Positions 34,928 to 47,157 of a stretch of 64,000 nucleotides of DNA are shown here, one piece after another. Below the pieces are notes generated by a model. The model saw only the letters and a list, made by a program, of their open reading frames with translations. It was not told where the DNA came from and ran no database searches. How positions within the stretch are numbered: position 1 is the first letter of the stretch; every line of letters begins with the position of its first letter. A program made the translations under genes and the position numbers. The stretch is from Takakia lepidozioides (lineage: Eukaryota; Streptophyta; Takakiopsida; Takakiales; Takakiaceae). The stretch lies in the NCBI GenBank assembly GCA_030704615.1, contig CM060731.1, positions 36,828,001 to 36,892,000 on the forward strand. The letters run 5' to 3'.

Positions 34928-37434
34928 CTACCGCCCACGTCCACGTCCCCTGCCGCGGCCCCGTCCTCGTCCCCTGCCAACTGGCTTTCCTGCACATTCA
35001 TGAAGGAAAAAGTTTACCAACTCACATACCAACAGAAGAAGGGACTCATATCATTCGACATCTACGGGGTTTAGGGTAAAAACTCCGGGAACCTTCACTG
35101 CATGAGGCCTCTTTTCAAATGACAATCACAACAGCCTACTATCACCCACCCCATGGGTGCATGTAAAAGATGGTGTGCTTATACATTTCATGTCAGTGGA
35201 CGTGTTGGCTGCTACTGACTGTACACCATCTTCTTAGTACAAGGGCATTCACAATCAGCAGGCGTAGAAAAGTCTTTTCAAACAGTAAATCCTAGTATGT
35301 GCAAGGGTTCAGCTTCCAACAACACTCTTCCAACACGTATACAGTGAAGCCAAGAAGCAGAAAACAGAAATAAACAGAGTTGCTAATTACTCTTTGGAGC
35401 AACCAGTACTCATTATTTCAGTCACTCCCCGTGTATAAATGTAAGGTTGTGAGAAGGGAAGGGATAAGAGGGGGAAAAATGAGGTTTATATTAGCTTGCA
35501 TGAGGGTCCAACAAAACAACTCGTCAAGTGGGAACAAAAATTGGACTGCCTCCATAGGACATAAGACCAGCTAATAGAGGCAAGGACAGGTTAAATGCTT
35601 ATCGACAACAGAATACCACAGCAAGATCACAGTTACAAAAAGAAGCATGTGTGAGAAGACAAGGGCCTACCAGCAATAGGCTTCTTGGTCTTCACATGAG
35701 GAGTGTCTTCAACCAGCAGTGTGTCAAGATTCAAACTGTCTGGGAGAATGTAGTATCGGATATTGTTGCCATGGATGCTGAGATTCTCAAATGCAAGAAG
35801 ATTCTTCCCTTTCAGAGTGACTTTCACAGTTTTCAAATGAGTGTTCATGCTGATATCCACTCCTGCAAGAGGTTTTCCCTTCTGAGTCCAGCTGAGCCAT
35901 CTATTTCCATTGCTTGCAAAGTTTTAACTACCACCCCCATACATTTTCCTTCACCGGTAATAGTGACGACTACAAACTCTAAGAGACTGGCCAAGAAAGA
36001 GCACTTTGCAAAAGAAAGTTCTGTCACTTGAGATGTATAACTGTATTAGGTAGGCCATTCACTGAAACTTCTAAGAGATCTTTGCTAGCGCTGAAGTATT
36101 CTGCAAGTGACTAGAGGCCATAAACAACAGGAGAACTTAGTGTCTGTTCCTGGAACACGACTTAATAGAAGTAACCAAGAGAGTGTAAACCCTGTTAAGA
36201 TTTATAAGTGTCCACACAAGAGTATTAGACCTTGTCAGACTCACAATTATTTGTATTCATGTCCTAGAAACTGTTGTTGTATTCTGGTACTGTTTTGCAA
36301 TGACCATGACATTGGCAGAATGGTAGTCATCACTCCCTCATGTACCAGAGACAACCTCCCCTTCATTAGCTAACCTTGAATATGCCTATGTAATTGCTCT
36401 ATTGGATGTGCCATAGCAACTCCCAAAGGATTGACTAGACTTTTATCTGCCAGTTGAGTACTCATTTGTCTCATCAAACTGCCACCCCTCATTGCCCCAT
36501 ACGCCAGACTTGCAGGACTCACCTATATTTATGTCCATGACGGGAATCCTTCTTCCCCTTTTCTGCACATCCAAAATGGGGGGGTCCATTACCACAATGC
36601 CAACCCATTTCAACTTGACTAAGATTCTTTTTATCAACCACAACTTCACTTTGCGTGAACAAGTGGGATAGTGAAGAATGTACACAAAACAACAGGGACG
36701 TTAAGAGTAAGACAAAGGGACCTATGATTGTGCCGTGCACAATGGTGCCATTCTTCAGCTCTACAGCCGCAGTTTCATTGTTCAACTTCATCAAAAACCT
36801 GGCCCCATCCATGCATAACCCTGTCCATTATGTGGTTCTTTGCAAAAAATTCAAACCCTTACAAATCTGAAGCATTATACTCCCACTACAAAAAGAAAAA
36901 TAGTCACATCTCACGCACTGAAGGAAATAACTCTACCCCCAGTTTTTGGTAACGGTTGTCTACCAGTCCATGAGAAGAAAAGACAATACAAATGTCCTAC
37001 AGTCTTTGCAGAACATAAACCCAAAACCTTAAACCTCGCCCCATGAGGATTGGCCTTTTGAAGGCACAGAAGGAAGGCTTTGATCGTTTGACTATGGCAT
37101 GATTTAACTTCAACTCAGCACCTGGGTTGCAGCTGCTTCATTCCCTGGCAAAGATTGGCTGAATCATTGCGACATAGTCAGATTGTGAACGCTGAGCTAT
37201 CAATAGTTTTCAGCATCATGTCAGTGCTATGCAAATAATGGAACATGGTGACAGTTGGAGAAACACTACGTGGAAAGCGACCAACGCCCACATCCTGCAT
37301 ACAAGCGAAAGACAGACAAGAACATCTACCAAGTCCTGTAATTAGTTCAGCCCATCGTCGGAAACAAAACGTTGAACCCTAGCAGACGATCGACACAAAG
37401 TCCAGACATTAGTGGCCAACCTGACGAGCTTCAT
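34928..37434 (-). CDS. SMD1: Spliceosomal core protein SmD1
   Basis: Exons are 37434-37421, 36798-36722, 35862-35671 and 34989-34928, all GT-AG, coding exactly 345 nt (114 residues). Exon one is only 14 nt (MKLVR split). Exon two gives [20 protein letters not shown] (Sm1 motif) and HGTI. Exon three gives [19 protein letters not shown] and [20 protein letters not shown] (Sm2 motif, with the invariant GN region). Exon four gives KPVG followed by a (GR)n tail, the site of arginine methylation in SmD1. Human SmD1 has 119 residues, so the length fits. SmD1 joins D2, E, F, G, B and D3 in the heptameric ring on U1, U2, U4 and U5 snRNA. No defect is seen. Confidence 0.97.
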
Positions 37435-39990
37435 GATGCTCCCGGCTCCTTGTCACCGTGTCTTCCTCCAAGAACTTCCTCCGATCACGTTGGATCGAGG
37501 ACTTGTGCTATCTCGCTCAGATATCGCGCTCACGATGCTTTGGCAAAGGTACAGGGTGCAGAGAAAGAGGCACGAAGAGAGCCACCGATAGGCTTCGTTA
37601 GGTTTTGTCCAGTGGACAAGATTTGGGGCCTGTTACTACCTGGCCCCAAATTTGCTTTGCTTTGTTCCCTGAGGTGGCGAGATTGGAGCGATGACTCAGC
37701 ACGTTGGAGACACTTCTCTTCAGTGGACAAAGCCAAGTCTGAAAGTGTGTAGCAGACAAAATCTGGTTTTTAACCAATCAGATTGCAAATTCGTTTTATT
37801 CGGTTGCTAGTAAGGAACGGCCTTAGTGTCAAAAGAAAAGGTGGCAAAGGGTGCAGATTTTGTAGTCAAGGGTGGAAAAAGCTGCAGGCCTGTAAGTAGG
37901 GGTTAAGGGTGGAAAATGTCTTGGTGATCATGTTCCTTTTTGTCCACTACTTGGTGTGAAAACGTTATAAAGCTCGTCTGTTGGGTTCTCGCAATTTCTC
38001 GCAATTTTTGATGGCATGGCATTTGTGAAGCGGCCGAAACAGTGGACAAACGTTGTTTTCGAGTGTTTTGTCCGGTCGCTAATCTGGAAAGGACCTTAGA
38101 CTCTGCTAAGATCTACAAATCTGCACCCATGACCACCTTTTTATTTTGTACTAAGACTATGATAATATCTCCGCAACTTGACCTTTCAATCATGTTCCTG
38201 ACTATATCTATCAGCTTCACCTCTAATTTCATGATATTTTTCTATAAAAATTGGAATTTTATAACCTTTTTTTGAGCATGAAAATATATTTTATTTATTT
38301 ATTTAATATTTTACAACCGTTGTAAAATATGAAAACAAATCACAAATCTTATCAAAATTCCTAAATGGCTGATCCAATTGAACCCAATTTCCATCAGAAG
38401 ATATCTCATGATGTTGGGCAGCTTATCCTAATTTTCCAGACTTGTTGGAAAAGATTTGGATATACCTCCTTTGTAGTGCCGGTTAGGAGTCAAAACATTG
38501 CATCTTTAGGATTTTGCCACCTTTTTAATTTTAAGAAAAATTTGTTGTTTAAAAAACGGAACGGTCCCAATTCTTCAATCAAGTCGGGAAGGTCCTCACA
38601 AATTTTTGATTGATTCCGTCCATGTAATCCCTCTCGAATGGGGTTTGCACTAATCCATTGTTTCTTAAGGCTTGTACAATGGGTCATGGGTCACGCCATG
38701 CCGTGCAAGAAACCCCAATCCACTTTGCCCTTCTCATGTTCATTTCTCTCACTTGCCAGACAGACGTTTGCATTGGAATAGACACTCTAATAGAGTAGAT
38801 CTTCATGTAGATATTACGGCTTTGGATTCCCATGAGAATCCGTCGAGAACTTTGTTAAAGTGAAACCATGAGGCCAAGCTTAGGCCATTAGGAGTTAACT
38901 CTTTTAGATCACTATAGTAGTTGTAATGTGGGTAATCATTCTTTGACTTGTTGTTACGATTTGTCAACAAAAAAAAACTCGAAATACTGTTTGGATCCAG
39001 TGTTGAGTAGTACATCGAGCATCCCATTTTCGATGTTTAAACTACTAAACCAGAATCGTACACAAATAACGTCACAACAAGAGCATCGACCATCAGCAAT
39101 TCCTTAGGGCATCGAGTCTAATGGCGACATTGGATCAATGAATCATCCGTCACAATGAACTACGGTATAAATGTTTAGTCGAGAAATAGAGATGATGGAA
39201 CGCACAAATGAATACATGGATATTTGAAACATTTTGCCTCGTATATTTCGAAGCCATAGATTGCAATCTAGCTTTTGTCATTAGTTTCAACTCCTTGAGT
39301 TGCATCTGCTTTAGTTGCTAGACTCTAGAGAAATGCTTATAACTAGTTCATGATTAGAAGATTGTCTCTAATTGTTCAAATCTTTCGTATGGATTGACAG
39401 TTTATTTACCAACCCTGTTCCAATATGTGATTTGACTAGCAAGAGCATCTATGCCAGTGACACAGTCAAAACTATTAGAGTTGGTATCCAAGTTGCTTGT
39501 ATTTTGGAAGCACTAGTCAGTGGTGAGGGGGGGAAGGCTGCAGTGGAGGATGCACATTTCAGAGAAGATGATAACTTTGGTCTGGTATGATAAGAAATGT
39601 GCTCATTTACTTTTTATTACTGTGAGCCCTGTTGATGAGTATTGTTTTCTTAGCCGCTGACATAGTGGTGTACATCTTATGCCACCTCTCCTCTTCTGAA
39701 ATAATATTATGCGGGGAGTGGATGTCCAAGACTAATTGCATGGATACTACAATATAAAAACTTGTGACCACAAAGTGGTGGCACAAACTATATTTCTATT
39801 AATTGAACACCAGCTTGATCAATGGATTTTATGGTAATTTTAAAAAAAAAATCTTTAAACCACTAAATTATCCAAGTCGACATATTAACAGCCACATGGA
39901 GTGCATGCCTGGAAATTTAAAAAACAAAAATCATTTTCTTGATTTTAAGAAAATTAAAAATGTTTGTTTTTTTTTAAATAAATTTTAATA
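37435..39990. other. SmD1 upstream region and AT-rich spacer
   Basis: The first few hundred bases should contain the SmD1 promoter and 5' UTR. A perfect 10-bp inverted repeat, ATTTGGGGCC / GGCCCCAAAT, sits at 37621-37630 and 37642-37651 with an 11-base loop. Beyond 38 kb the DNA is AT-rich with no recognisable gene. Confidence 0.4.
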
Positions 39991-41140
39991 AAATCAAGAC
40001 CACCAAAATTGGTGGTCCCAATTTAAATATACAATTGCCACCGCCAACCCGTCACGGTTTATTTCTTCCTTTGGTGTTTTGGCATCATATCTTATCTTTG
40101 CTTGTGCAATGGCCTTTATGATGTCCGCTTATATACGAATCAAACAATTGTCATAAACATTCACTTATGGACCAATTTATGTAATTCCAAAGGACAAGTA
40201 ATGCACAAAGGAACAAGGTTAGGATACTCATGTGCATTAGAACCTCAATCATTGCCTCTTGTGTCATGGTATACCATGTTCCTTGGCCAAAGATTTGTCG
40301 TAATGGCGTTTTGTGAGGAACCATTTGTACTGCTCTATAGGGCTTGTACCGATCATATGAATGTACCAAAGATTGTGTATGTCTTCGGTCTTCACAAATG
40401 TCTTCTCATTAATACTGCAACCAACACAAGCACGTCTAAACCACAGACATAATCAAGGTGAAATTGGAATTCTTTCCTATTTGAAAGTCAAGTGTGCAAT
40501 ATGTCAGCTAACTTATGTGTTTGTTTGGAACATAACAACTTTGAGCATGCCGATTATGTTGGCATGACATCGCAGTATTTTTTATTGTACTCGCACATGC
40601 CAATGCTTCTCTTTTCTCTTCAAGGTATTGATCAATTTGAACCAGGTGTCCAAACGGTGATTACCATCCCACACGTAGATCATTTGATTTTTTAACCATG
40701 ACCATCTGCCTCACACTCTGTGTCAATTTCCTTACTAACATTTTGCCAGTGTGCACTCCACCCTGCTCGAATGTCATATGTCACCAACGCAAGATTCTCC
40801 ATCTCATCTGTAGGTGTCAAATAAAAATATCTATGCCTTTCCACATATCCATTCGTTAGGAAATAGTCTTTCAAAGCATCTCATGCACTCTCCCCAACAA
40901 TGGGCCGAATTTGTGGATTTACAATCATCCTGCAAAGAGGCACTTTAGGAGGCAAGATAGTTTTGTACTTATTGCAAGTTTGTTCACCACGGATCATTGT
41001 AGATTCCTTGCGTTGTGGTCGCAACCTGTAGCTGCTTCATTGGCATCGCCCTATTCCAACACCTCCTCCGTTGCAGATGCAAGCCCATCGGGAAGCATTT
41101 GCAAAGGCATACAGTCTTTGTAATATTGAAGGTATAGCCC
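39990..41140. other. Spacer with unassigned open frames
   Basis: A small hairpin GACCACCAAAATTGGTGGTC lies near 40000. Open frames at 40102-40452 (plus) and 40874-40692 (minus, containing DYFLTNGYVERHRYFYLTPT) are longer than expected for AT-rich DNA but carry no domain I know. They could belong to the CACTA material to the right. Confidence 0.3.
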
Positions 41141-41179
41141 CTAGAAAACTGAAGGTCGATAGAGACTATTTTATTTTAA

Positions 41180-42080
41180 AATAAAAAAAATCGGGATCGA
41201 CAGTCGAGCACTCATGGATTGTTAGCGATTCGCAGGCGGTCCCAAATTATTATTGTTAAGAAAAAGCATAAAATCGGGACCGTCGGGCCAACGCACTTGG
41301 TTTACTGGCGGTTCACGGGCGGTCCTAATTTTTTTCTAATCAAAATGAAAATTAAATCGGGCCGCCATTGTGTTGGTCCTGAATTATCATAATTGTTTAA
41401 AAAAAAATTAGGACCGCCAGGCCAGCTCTTTTTGGCTGTCCGTCGGCTGGTGGTCCCAACTTAAAAAAAAAAAAACAATTGATACGAATCACCATTATGG
41501 CATTCATGCATTATTTGAATGAATTAAATAAAAATGACAACCCCTAAACTTGCACTTGTGGTTGGCTGGCGATCCCCAAATTCTTTTAATAAAAAAAACT
41601 TAATCTAGGGCTATCTCATATTATCTTTAAAAATTGAAAACAAACTTGGACCGCTAGAGCCACGTTTGTGGTTGGCTGGCGGTCCTCTCGCGATCCGGAT
41701 TAATGTTTTACAGCATAATCAATTCGGTCGTCCATTATGGCTGTTCCAAATTATTTAAAAAATAAATAAAAACAAATCAGGACTACCAAGCCAATGCTTA
41801 TGTTTGGCTGGCGGTCTTGATTGTTTATTAAATAAGGTTTAGTTCGGACCGCCATTGTTGTGGTCTCGAATTATTTTCAAAAATTGTAAAAAAAATAAAA
41901 ACGGGGCCACCAGGCCGACGTTTGTGGTTGGCTGGCGCTCCCGATTTGTTTTTAGAAAATGTAAGAATAAATCTGGACCGCCATTGTTGTGTTCAATTTT
42001 ATTGCTAAAAATTATAACAAAAATCGAGATCGTGAAGCCAGCGATTGTGGTTGGCTGGATGTCCCAATTTATTAAAATAA
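41180..42080. repeat. Array of imperfect palindromes (GGACCGCCAGGCC ... GGCTGGCGGTCC)
   Basis: At least six degenerate units of about 55 nt carry a left arm like GGACCGCCAGGCC and a right arm like GGTTGGCTGGCGGTCC, which are near reverse complements, so each can fold into a hairpin. Examples lie near 41274-41330, 41409-41458, 41648-41687, 41781-41818, 41903-41942 and 42024-42065. Between them are shorter units (GGACCGCCATTGTTGTG) and AT-rich spacers of poly-A/T. There is no coding capacity. It could be the subterminal region of a CACTA transposon. Confidence 0.65.
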
Positions 42081-42099
42081 AATAAAAAATAAAATAAAA

Positions 42100-43700
42100 A
42101 AATATTCTTATCGATGTTGACTACAACAAATGATCCAAAATATTTATTATTGTTATTATTTTGAGTAAATTAAAATCGTCATGTTTTCAAATGATCCGAA
42201 ATATTTATTATTATTATTTTGAATAAATTAAAATCGACATTTTTTAATGTCATTTGAGGCCATATGAGAAAACGTCCTTTTAGTCTGTTGGTCACACTTT
42301 CTAGAGCTGGAATAAGTTTTTTTTTTATCAACAAAATCACAATAATTCCATCATTCAATAAATCAACGCCCAATGGTCCACATGCCATTGGCATCATGGG
42401 ATCTTCCCCTGTCTATCATGAACTTGAAATCTTCATAGATTTATAAGGCATTCACCTCTTCGAGATGACTTCATTTCAATCAATTTCCAATAATCAAAAC
42501 AATGTTTGGTAAAACAATAACTTCACATACATAAATGGAAAAAGTGAGGGTGTGACAACCTTCCAATGTAAGAGTGCTTGAGATTATCTGTAAGGCAACA
42601 CCAGGTTCCACGATCTGCAGGCACGAAAAATTAGCTAATTGTCGGGAGAGAGGGGAAAGACGATGCAGGCAAGAAATGGGCGCAAATGGGTGACTCCTTC
42701 ATAAATTTCCAAAGGGCTTCAAGGCCAACAATGAACTAGGACTCTTGCCTTAGCTCTCAAAACATCTTCCTAAACTAGCTTCAAGCTCCACTCCCTAGGA
42801 CCTAGATCTCATCTTGCAAAACTAACAAGACAACACTACAATAAGCAAGATGAAAACTATACACTGAAGCTAGGTGAAGAACCAAGGGGCTTGGTCCTCA
42901 TTATATATTGTTTTTGGGCCTAAAAAACTAATGAGAAATAATGTTAAATTATAATAACCTTGAAAGGTTTATAGTTTAAAATCCATAATATGAAATAAAC
43001 TAATAATTTGGATGGAAAATCTTAAAGGCAAATGATATATGCCATTTCATCCATCCCTTGGATGGCTAGATGGCGCTAGTTATCATTTTCATCCATCCAA
43101 CCTCCAGAGCGAATTTATCATCTTCATCCCATGGATGAAATAGAAAATCAATTAATCGGCTTCTGTGAGTGCCATTGGCTTGATAATTTGTTGGCATCGT
43201 TCATTTCCTCCATAAATCACCAACTTGGTGACAAATTATGATTAGACAACCCGTAGATGCCCGCAAACTCACCGGGTGATCGGGGATAAAAAGATGTTTC
43301 AATCACCGATTTTCGTGGTTTCTATATGAAATTGCTTCTTGCTGGGGGTCTTTGCTTGCTTCCTAGGGGTCTTTGGCCCTACCACTTGGTCATAGATCTT
43401 CCTGGAGTCTACTCCCCATCTCTTGCATCGTTGGAAGCCATTGTCGCACCTTGAAGCCGAAGCGTATCGCCTATTGTCCCGATATTGCTGCATCCTGCTT
43501 CTTTGCATATTTCATCATTGTACAAACTACTTCTATAATTGCCAAGACTTCTCCCGCGTGAGCCTACTGGACTTGGGAGTGGGGAGAATAGACAAATCGC
43601 AACATATGTTTAAAATAGCCGCCTTGCATGTTCGACCAGATCAACCTTGTCATCACTAATATCCATTTGGCAGCCTATCCTGCTGTCGATGCAACTTCTT
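42100..43700. other. AT-rich spacer between the hairpin array and transposase remnant
   Basis: The stretch TGATCC(A/G)AAATATTTATTATT appears twice (about 42130 and 42193). Nothing else is recognisable; the right part may be decayed CACTA sequence. Confidence 0.35.
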
Positions 43701-44141
43701 ATGGTCATCTTGACGCCAAAGTTCTTCTCCATGGTTGTCTAAGACTCTGTCTAAGTTCCTAATGACTTCCCAATAACTAACAATTTGTCCTGTTTTGGCA
43801 GCATAATGCCGAAACTGCCTGTCTTGAGATTAAAAACAATCTGAAAAGAAAAATGTACCATTATATGCATCTACACCCCCCTTCTCCCTACCCACTGCAT
43901 GCCCTCCCCAAAGGCAATGCCCACCATTACCACTCCCATTCCCCCACCCCCCATTCCCCATTCCTACAAATTTATTAGCTCTGTTGCTCTTCCAACCATC
44001 CCCTGCCCCGAGGACCATCTTCAGAGGTGTCATCTCCACCTTCTTCTGCTGCAGGCTCAGTGACAGTCCGCCGAAATCGCGAATCTTTCTGCAAAACAAC
44101 CTTTCATCCCCCACAGTTATTGTCATCTTAAAGAAAACTTC

Positions 44142-44905
44142 ATCGACTATCATTTTCTCCAAAGACAATCTTCATGACATTCTCCATGAGATTTTTTTCA
44201 CAATGCATAACGTCAAGCGTGTGACGAATAAACACATCCTGCATTAAAAAAACCCACACCCACATCAGAACACACATGTTGTAAGGAAGAAGAGGAGGAA
44301 GAGCACACAACAAGGTACATAACCATTGTATTATTTTGTGAATAACAAAAATAAAGTTTCATTCATACCTTCCAATACGGGAGGTCCCACAAAATCGACC
44401 TCATCTTCACACCATGATGCTTGGAATGGTAGTTCTCCGACGCTGAACTCCCGTCTGCTTCGAGATAACTCTCTGTCTCACGGGCCCTCTCCAAAATCTG
44501 ATCTGGAGTTACAGGGGGAGGGGGATTGCGCCTCTCTATAGTGCCATCAATGTGATGTCGCCCTGCCCTTTTGTAAGGATGATATGGCCGCGTGTACCGC
44601 CGACGACCAAAGTAAATATTTATGTCAAAGGGGAGAGTATACCTGGAGTCTAGTTCAGGCCCACAAATGGGGCAGGCTTTGTAAACCTTTGAAGAACATC
44701 CAGAAATCAGCCCATACACCAAATAATCATGGATTGTCCACATAAGAAGTGCTTTCATCTGGAACTGCATGTCAGTCATGGCTTTGGTTGCATCATACAC
44801 GAGACCCGGGCTTCCCATAATTGTAATAATTCCTCTACTAAAAGCTGCATGTACGTGTCAATGTTTTCATCGTCAACACTGGTTTTAGGTGTCGATAATA
44901 TAATT
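44142..44905 (-). pseudogene. CACTA (En/Spm) tnp2-type transposase fragment
   Basis: Minus-strand pieces match tnp2 in order: ENIDTYMQLLVEELLQLWE (about 44880-44830), then after a frame change VYDATKAMTDMQFQMKALLM and WTIHDYLVYGLISGCSS, then CPICG, RRRYTRPYHPYKR, and an exon ending DLPYWK at 44369. A GT-AG intron leads to 44238, continuing DVFIRHTLDVMHCEKNLMEN, the tnp2 signature (HNIDVMHxEKN). The frame then stops at 44140-44142. The frame break near 44825 and the early stop mean it is inactive. The N-terminal and C-terminal parts of the transposase are not seen. Confidence 0.8.
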
Positions 44906-44949
44906 TTTGAGGGGTAAAAAAGTGTGACACGTAAATAAATTAAATTAAA

Positions 44950-45250
44950 TTTCAGTCAATTGAAAAGGCTGTCACGGTCGCCCGAATTCTATATATATAT
45001 ACATGGATGCTCGGCAGTCGCCTATCATCGGACAGTTTTCCGAATTTGTTTTAAAAAAAGACCATCGTCACATGTCGGTTGTCCGTCGTTAGACAATCGC
45101 ACGAACTGAATTTTGTTTTTTAAATAAAAATAAAAAACAGCTTCGTCCGGCGGTCGCCCAACTATTGTTCGACCATTGCCATCGCCCAGCATTCGCCTAA
45201 AAAAAACAAAAAAAAAACCCCTCCCCGTCACCCGGAGCCAGACAGTCGGA
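44950..45250. repeat. Degenerate GTCGCC-rich repeat stretch
   Basis: Phrases such as CACGGTCGCCCGAATT, GGCAGTCGCCTATC and GGCGGTCGCCCAACT recur with spacers that are AT-rich, a pattern like the hairpin array at 41-42 kb but with a different core. It lies next to the tnp2 fragment and may be the other subterminal region of the same CACTA family. Confidence 0.4.
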
Positions 45251-45925
45251 AGCTTATTAAAATTTTAAAATATTTTTAAAAAAAAAAAACGTCATGTGTG
45301 CAATACACGTAAAGACGTCACCTCGACAATGGAATAAATTAGGTCACGTGAAAGTTTTAAAAAACAAATACTCGATGTAAAGTCAGTTTTGGACATATCA
45401 TGATGCACACGACGTGACGCTGACGTGTTTGTGGCACATCACGCACCAAAAAATAGAGATATCTCGGTTTGTGTTACAATATAGAACGGTAAATCTCTTA
45501 CCAATTATTACAGCAAATTTCCCAAAAAGTACCCCATATGTTTTGACCAACCATCCAGGGCTGTAGTCTTCGTCAAATGGCCTAATTTTTCACCGGCAAC
45601 TACAACACCTCATGTAGATGAAAAGTTGGATCCACCAACCTCATCAACTTCTAATTCGTCATCCAAATCTACAAAAAATCAAATGTTTGCAACGAACACC
45701 TGGAAAAAAATTGGGTCCTACCTGCAATAGTGGCGTTTTTGTAGATGTGGTCCGATTGGCCCCAATTTTGGCATGCAGATGTAGGAGGTAGGTGACCACA
45801 ATTTTCCGATCAAATTTTTAGAATTATAAAAAATGACAAAATTACGAGCCATTTTACAGCAATGGGTCAATTTTTCAATGGAAAGTCAAACTATTTTGCG
45901 GACATTCATCAACAAGAAAATTCCC

Positions 45926-45927
<2 letters not shown>

Positions 45928-45985
<58 letters not shown>

Positions 45986-46040
45986 CTTTGGCCGAAACCG
46001 GCGTAATTAAGAGTCACTTCGTCTTGCGGCTACTGCCCCA
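45928..46040 (+). repeat. (AG)n microsatellite with conserved downstream motif
   Basis: About 27 AG units (45928-45982) are followed by AATACTTTGGCCGAAACCGG and CGTAATTAAGAGTCACTTCG. The same downstream motif recurs at 47937-47985 (AATACTTCGGTCGAAGCCGG) and, reversed, at about 19330-19410. The recurrence indicates a dispersed repeat whose end carries the AG run. Confidence 0.7.
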
Positions 46041-46608
46041 TTTCGGGGGTGGGCCCTATGAAAAGAAGCGAACGTCCAGGGGACGCCATGGGACCTAGGG
46101 AGAGTGGAACTGGTGGTGTCTGGAGGATACCCAAGGTATTAAGGGTAATAAAGGTACCCGGGGTTATCTAGGGAGTTGAAGAGCTATGGGATTCAAGTTG
46201 ACGTTTGTTGGTAATATTAGCTGTGAAAGAACGGAGTGTCGTGAGAAGTATAAGCTTTGAAGCATTTGTGTATATGGGAAATAGGGATTTTAAAGTTATT
46301 GTGAAGGGCAGAGATACTCACGTTGTGAAAAATTCCCTAACATTTTGGATTTCCAGACAGTAATCCTTGGAAATCCGACTTCCAATGAGACGCTCCACAT
46401 AAGCACCATGTCACATTGCTTTCTTTTATCATTCATCCCATGTGGTAGGTGAGGGTGTCAGTTTATGATCCCCCAACCAATCAGCTAATCGCAGTTGTTT
46501 CCACTGCCGCTCGTGTGGTAGGGCCTAGGTCACAACTATCTTAACGCTTAATTAAGTAAAATGGACTAAAAATAGTTTGGACCGTATCCCTTAAAAGATG
46601 AGACCTAT

Positions 46609-47157
46609 CACTACAACAAATCCTGATTTTTATCACTCCAGTTATGACTGCGATTTCAGCCATAACTGTCAAATATGACTACATGACTATGCAGTCACCA
46701 AAACCATGTCATCTCGGACATCCTATCATATATGTCACCAAGACATATATTACAGTCAGGTATGTATTTGCTTACATGGCACTTACATATGGATATGTAT
46801 TGTTGCGCCGCGTTTTAATTGTATATAACAATATATTATACACACCAAATGACCAAATCCCCAGTAGTTCTCATGACTATGTAACCTCATCCATATACAC
46901 TGTAGTCATGCAAATGACTACGAGTGGTGAGCTAGATCTGGTCAATTGCCGTTGACCAACCTTCCGCCCATTCCGGAACCACGTAGTCATACATTTGACA
47001 ATTTTGACAGTCGTTCATATTACAGTCATATCTGTAATCATATGAAAGATTGAAGGAGATTAATTTCAAATAAAAACAGTGTACAGTTATGGTCAAAATC
47101 ATGAAAACCATGACTACCGGGGGTTGGTAATGATAAATATCGTGATCTATTGTAGTG
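46609..47157. mobile_element. Non-autonomous CACTA-ended element (549 bp)
   Basis: The left end reads CACTACAACAAATCCTGATT. The right end, read on the opposite strand, is CACTACAATAGATCACGATA; similarity continues imperfectly for about 30 bases. CACTA termini define the En/Spm superfamily. Inside, GACTAYGTAGTCAT-like phrases recur in both orientations (subterminal repeats). I see no matching 3-bp target-site duplication (TAT versus TTG). There is no transposase inside; the tnp2 fragment 2 kb to the left is a possible relative. Confidence 0.6.

Noticed and set aside
43299-44168. Minus-strand frames following the tnp2 fragment as a continuing transposase
   Set aside because: They contain stops and low-complexity Gly-rich sequence and show no tnp2 similarity beyond the stop near 44141.
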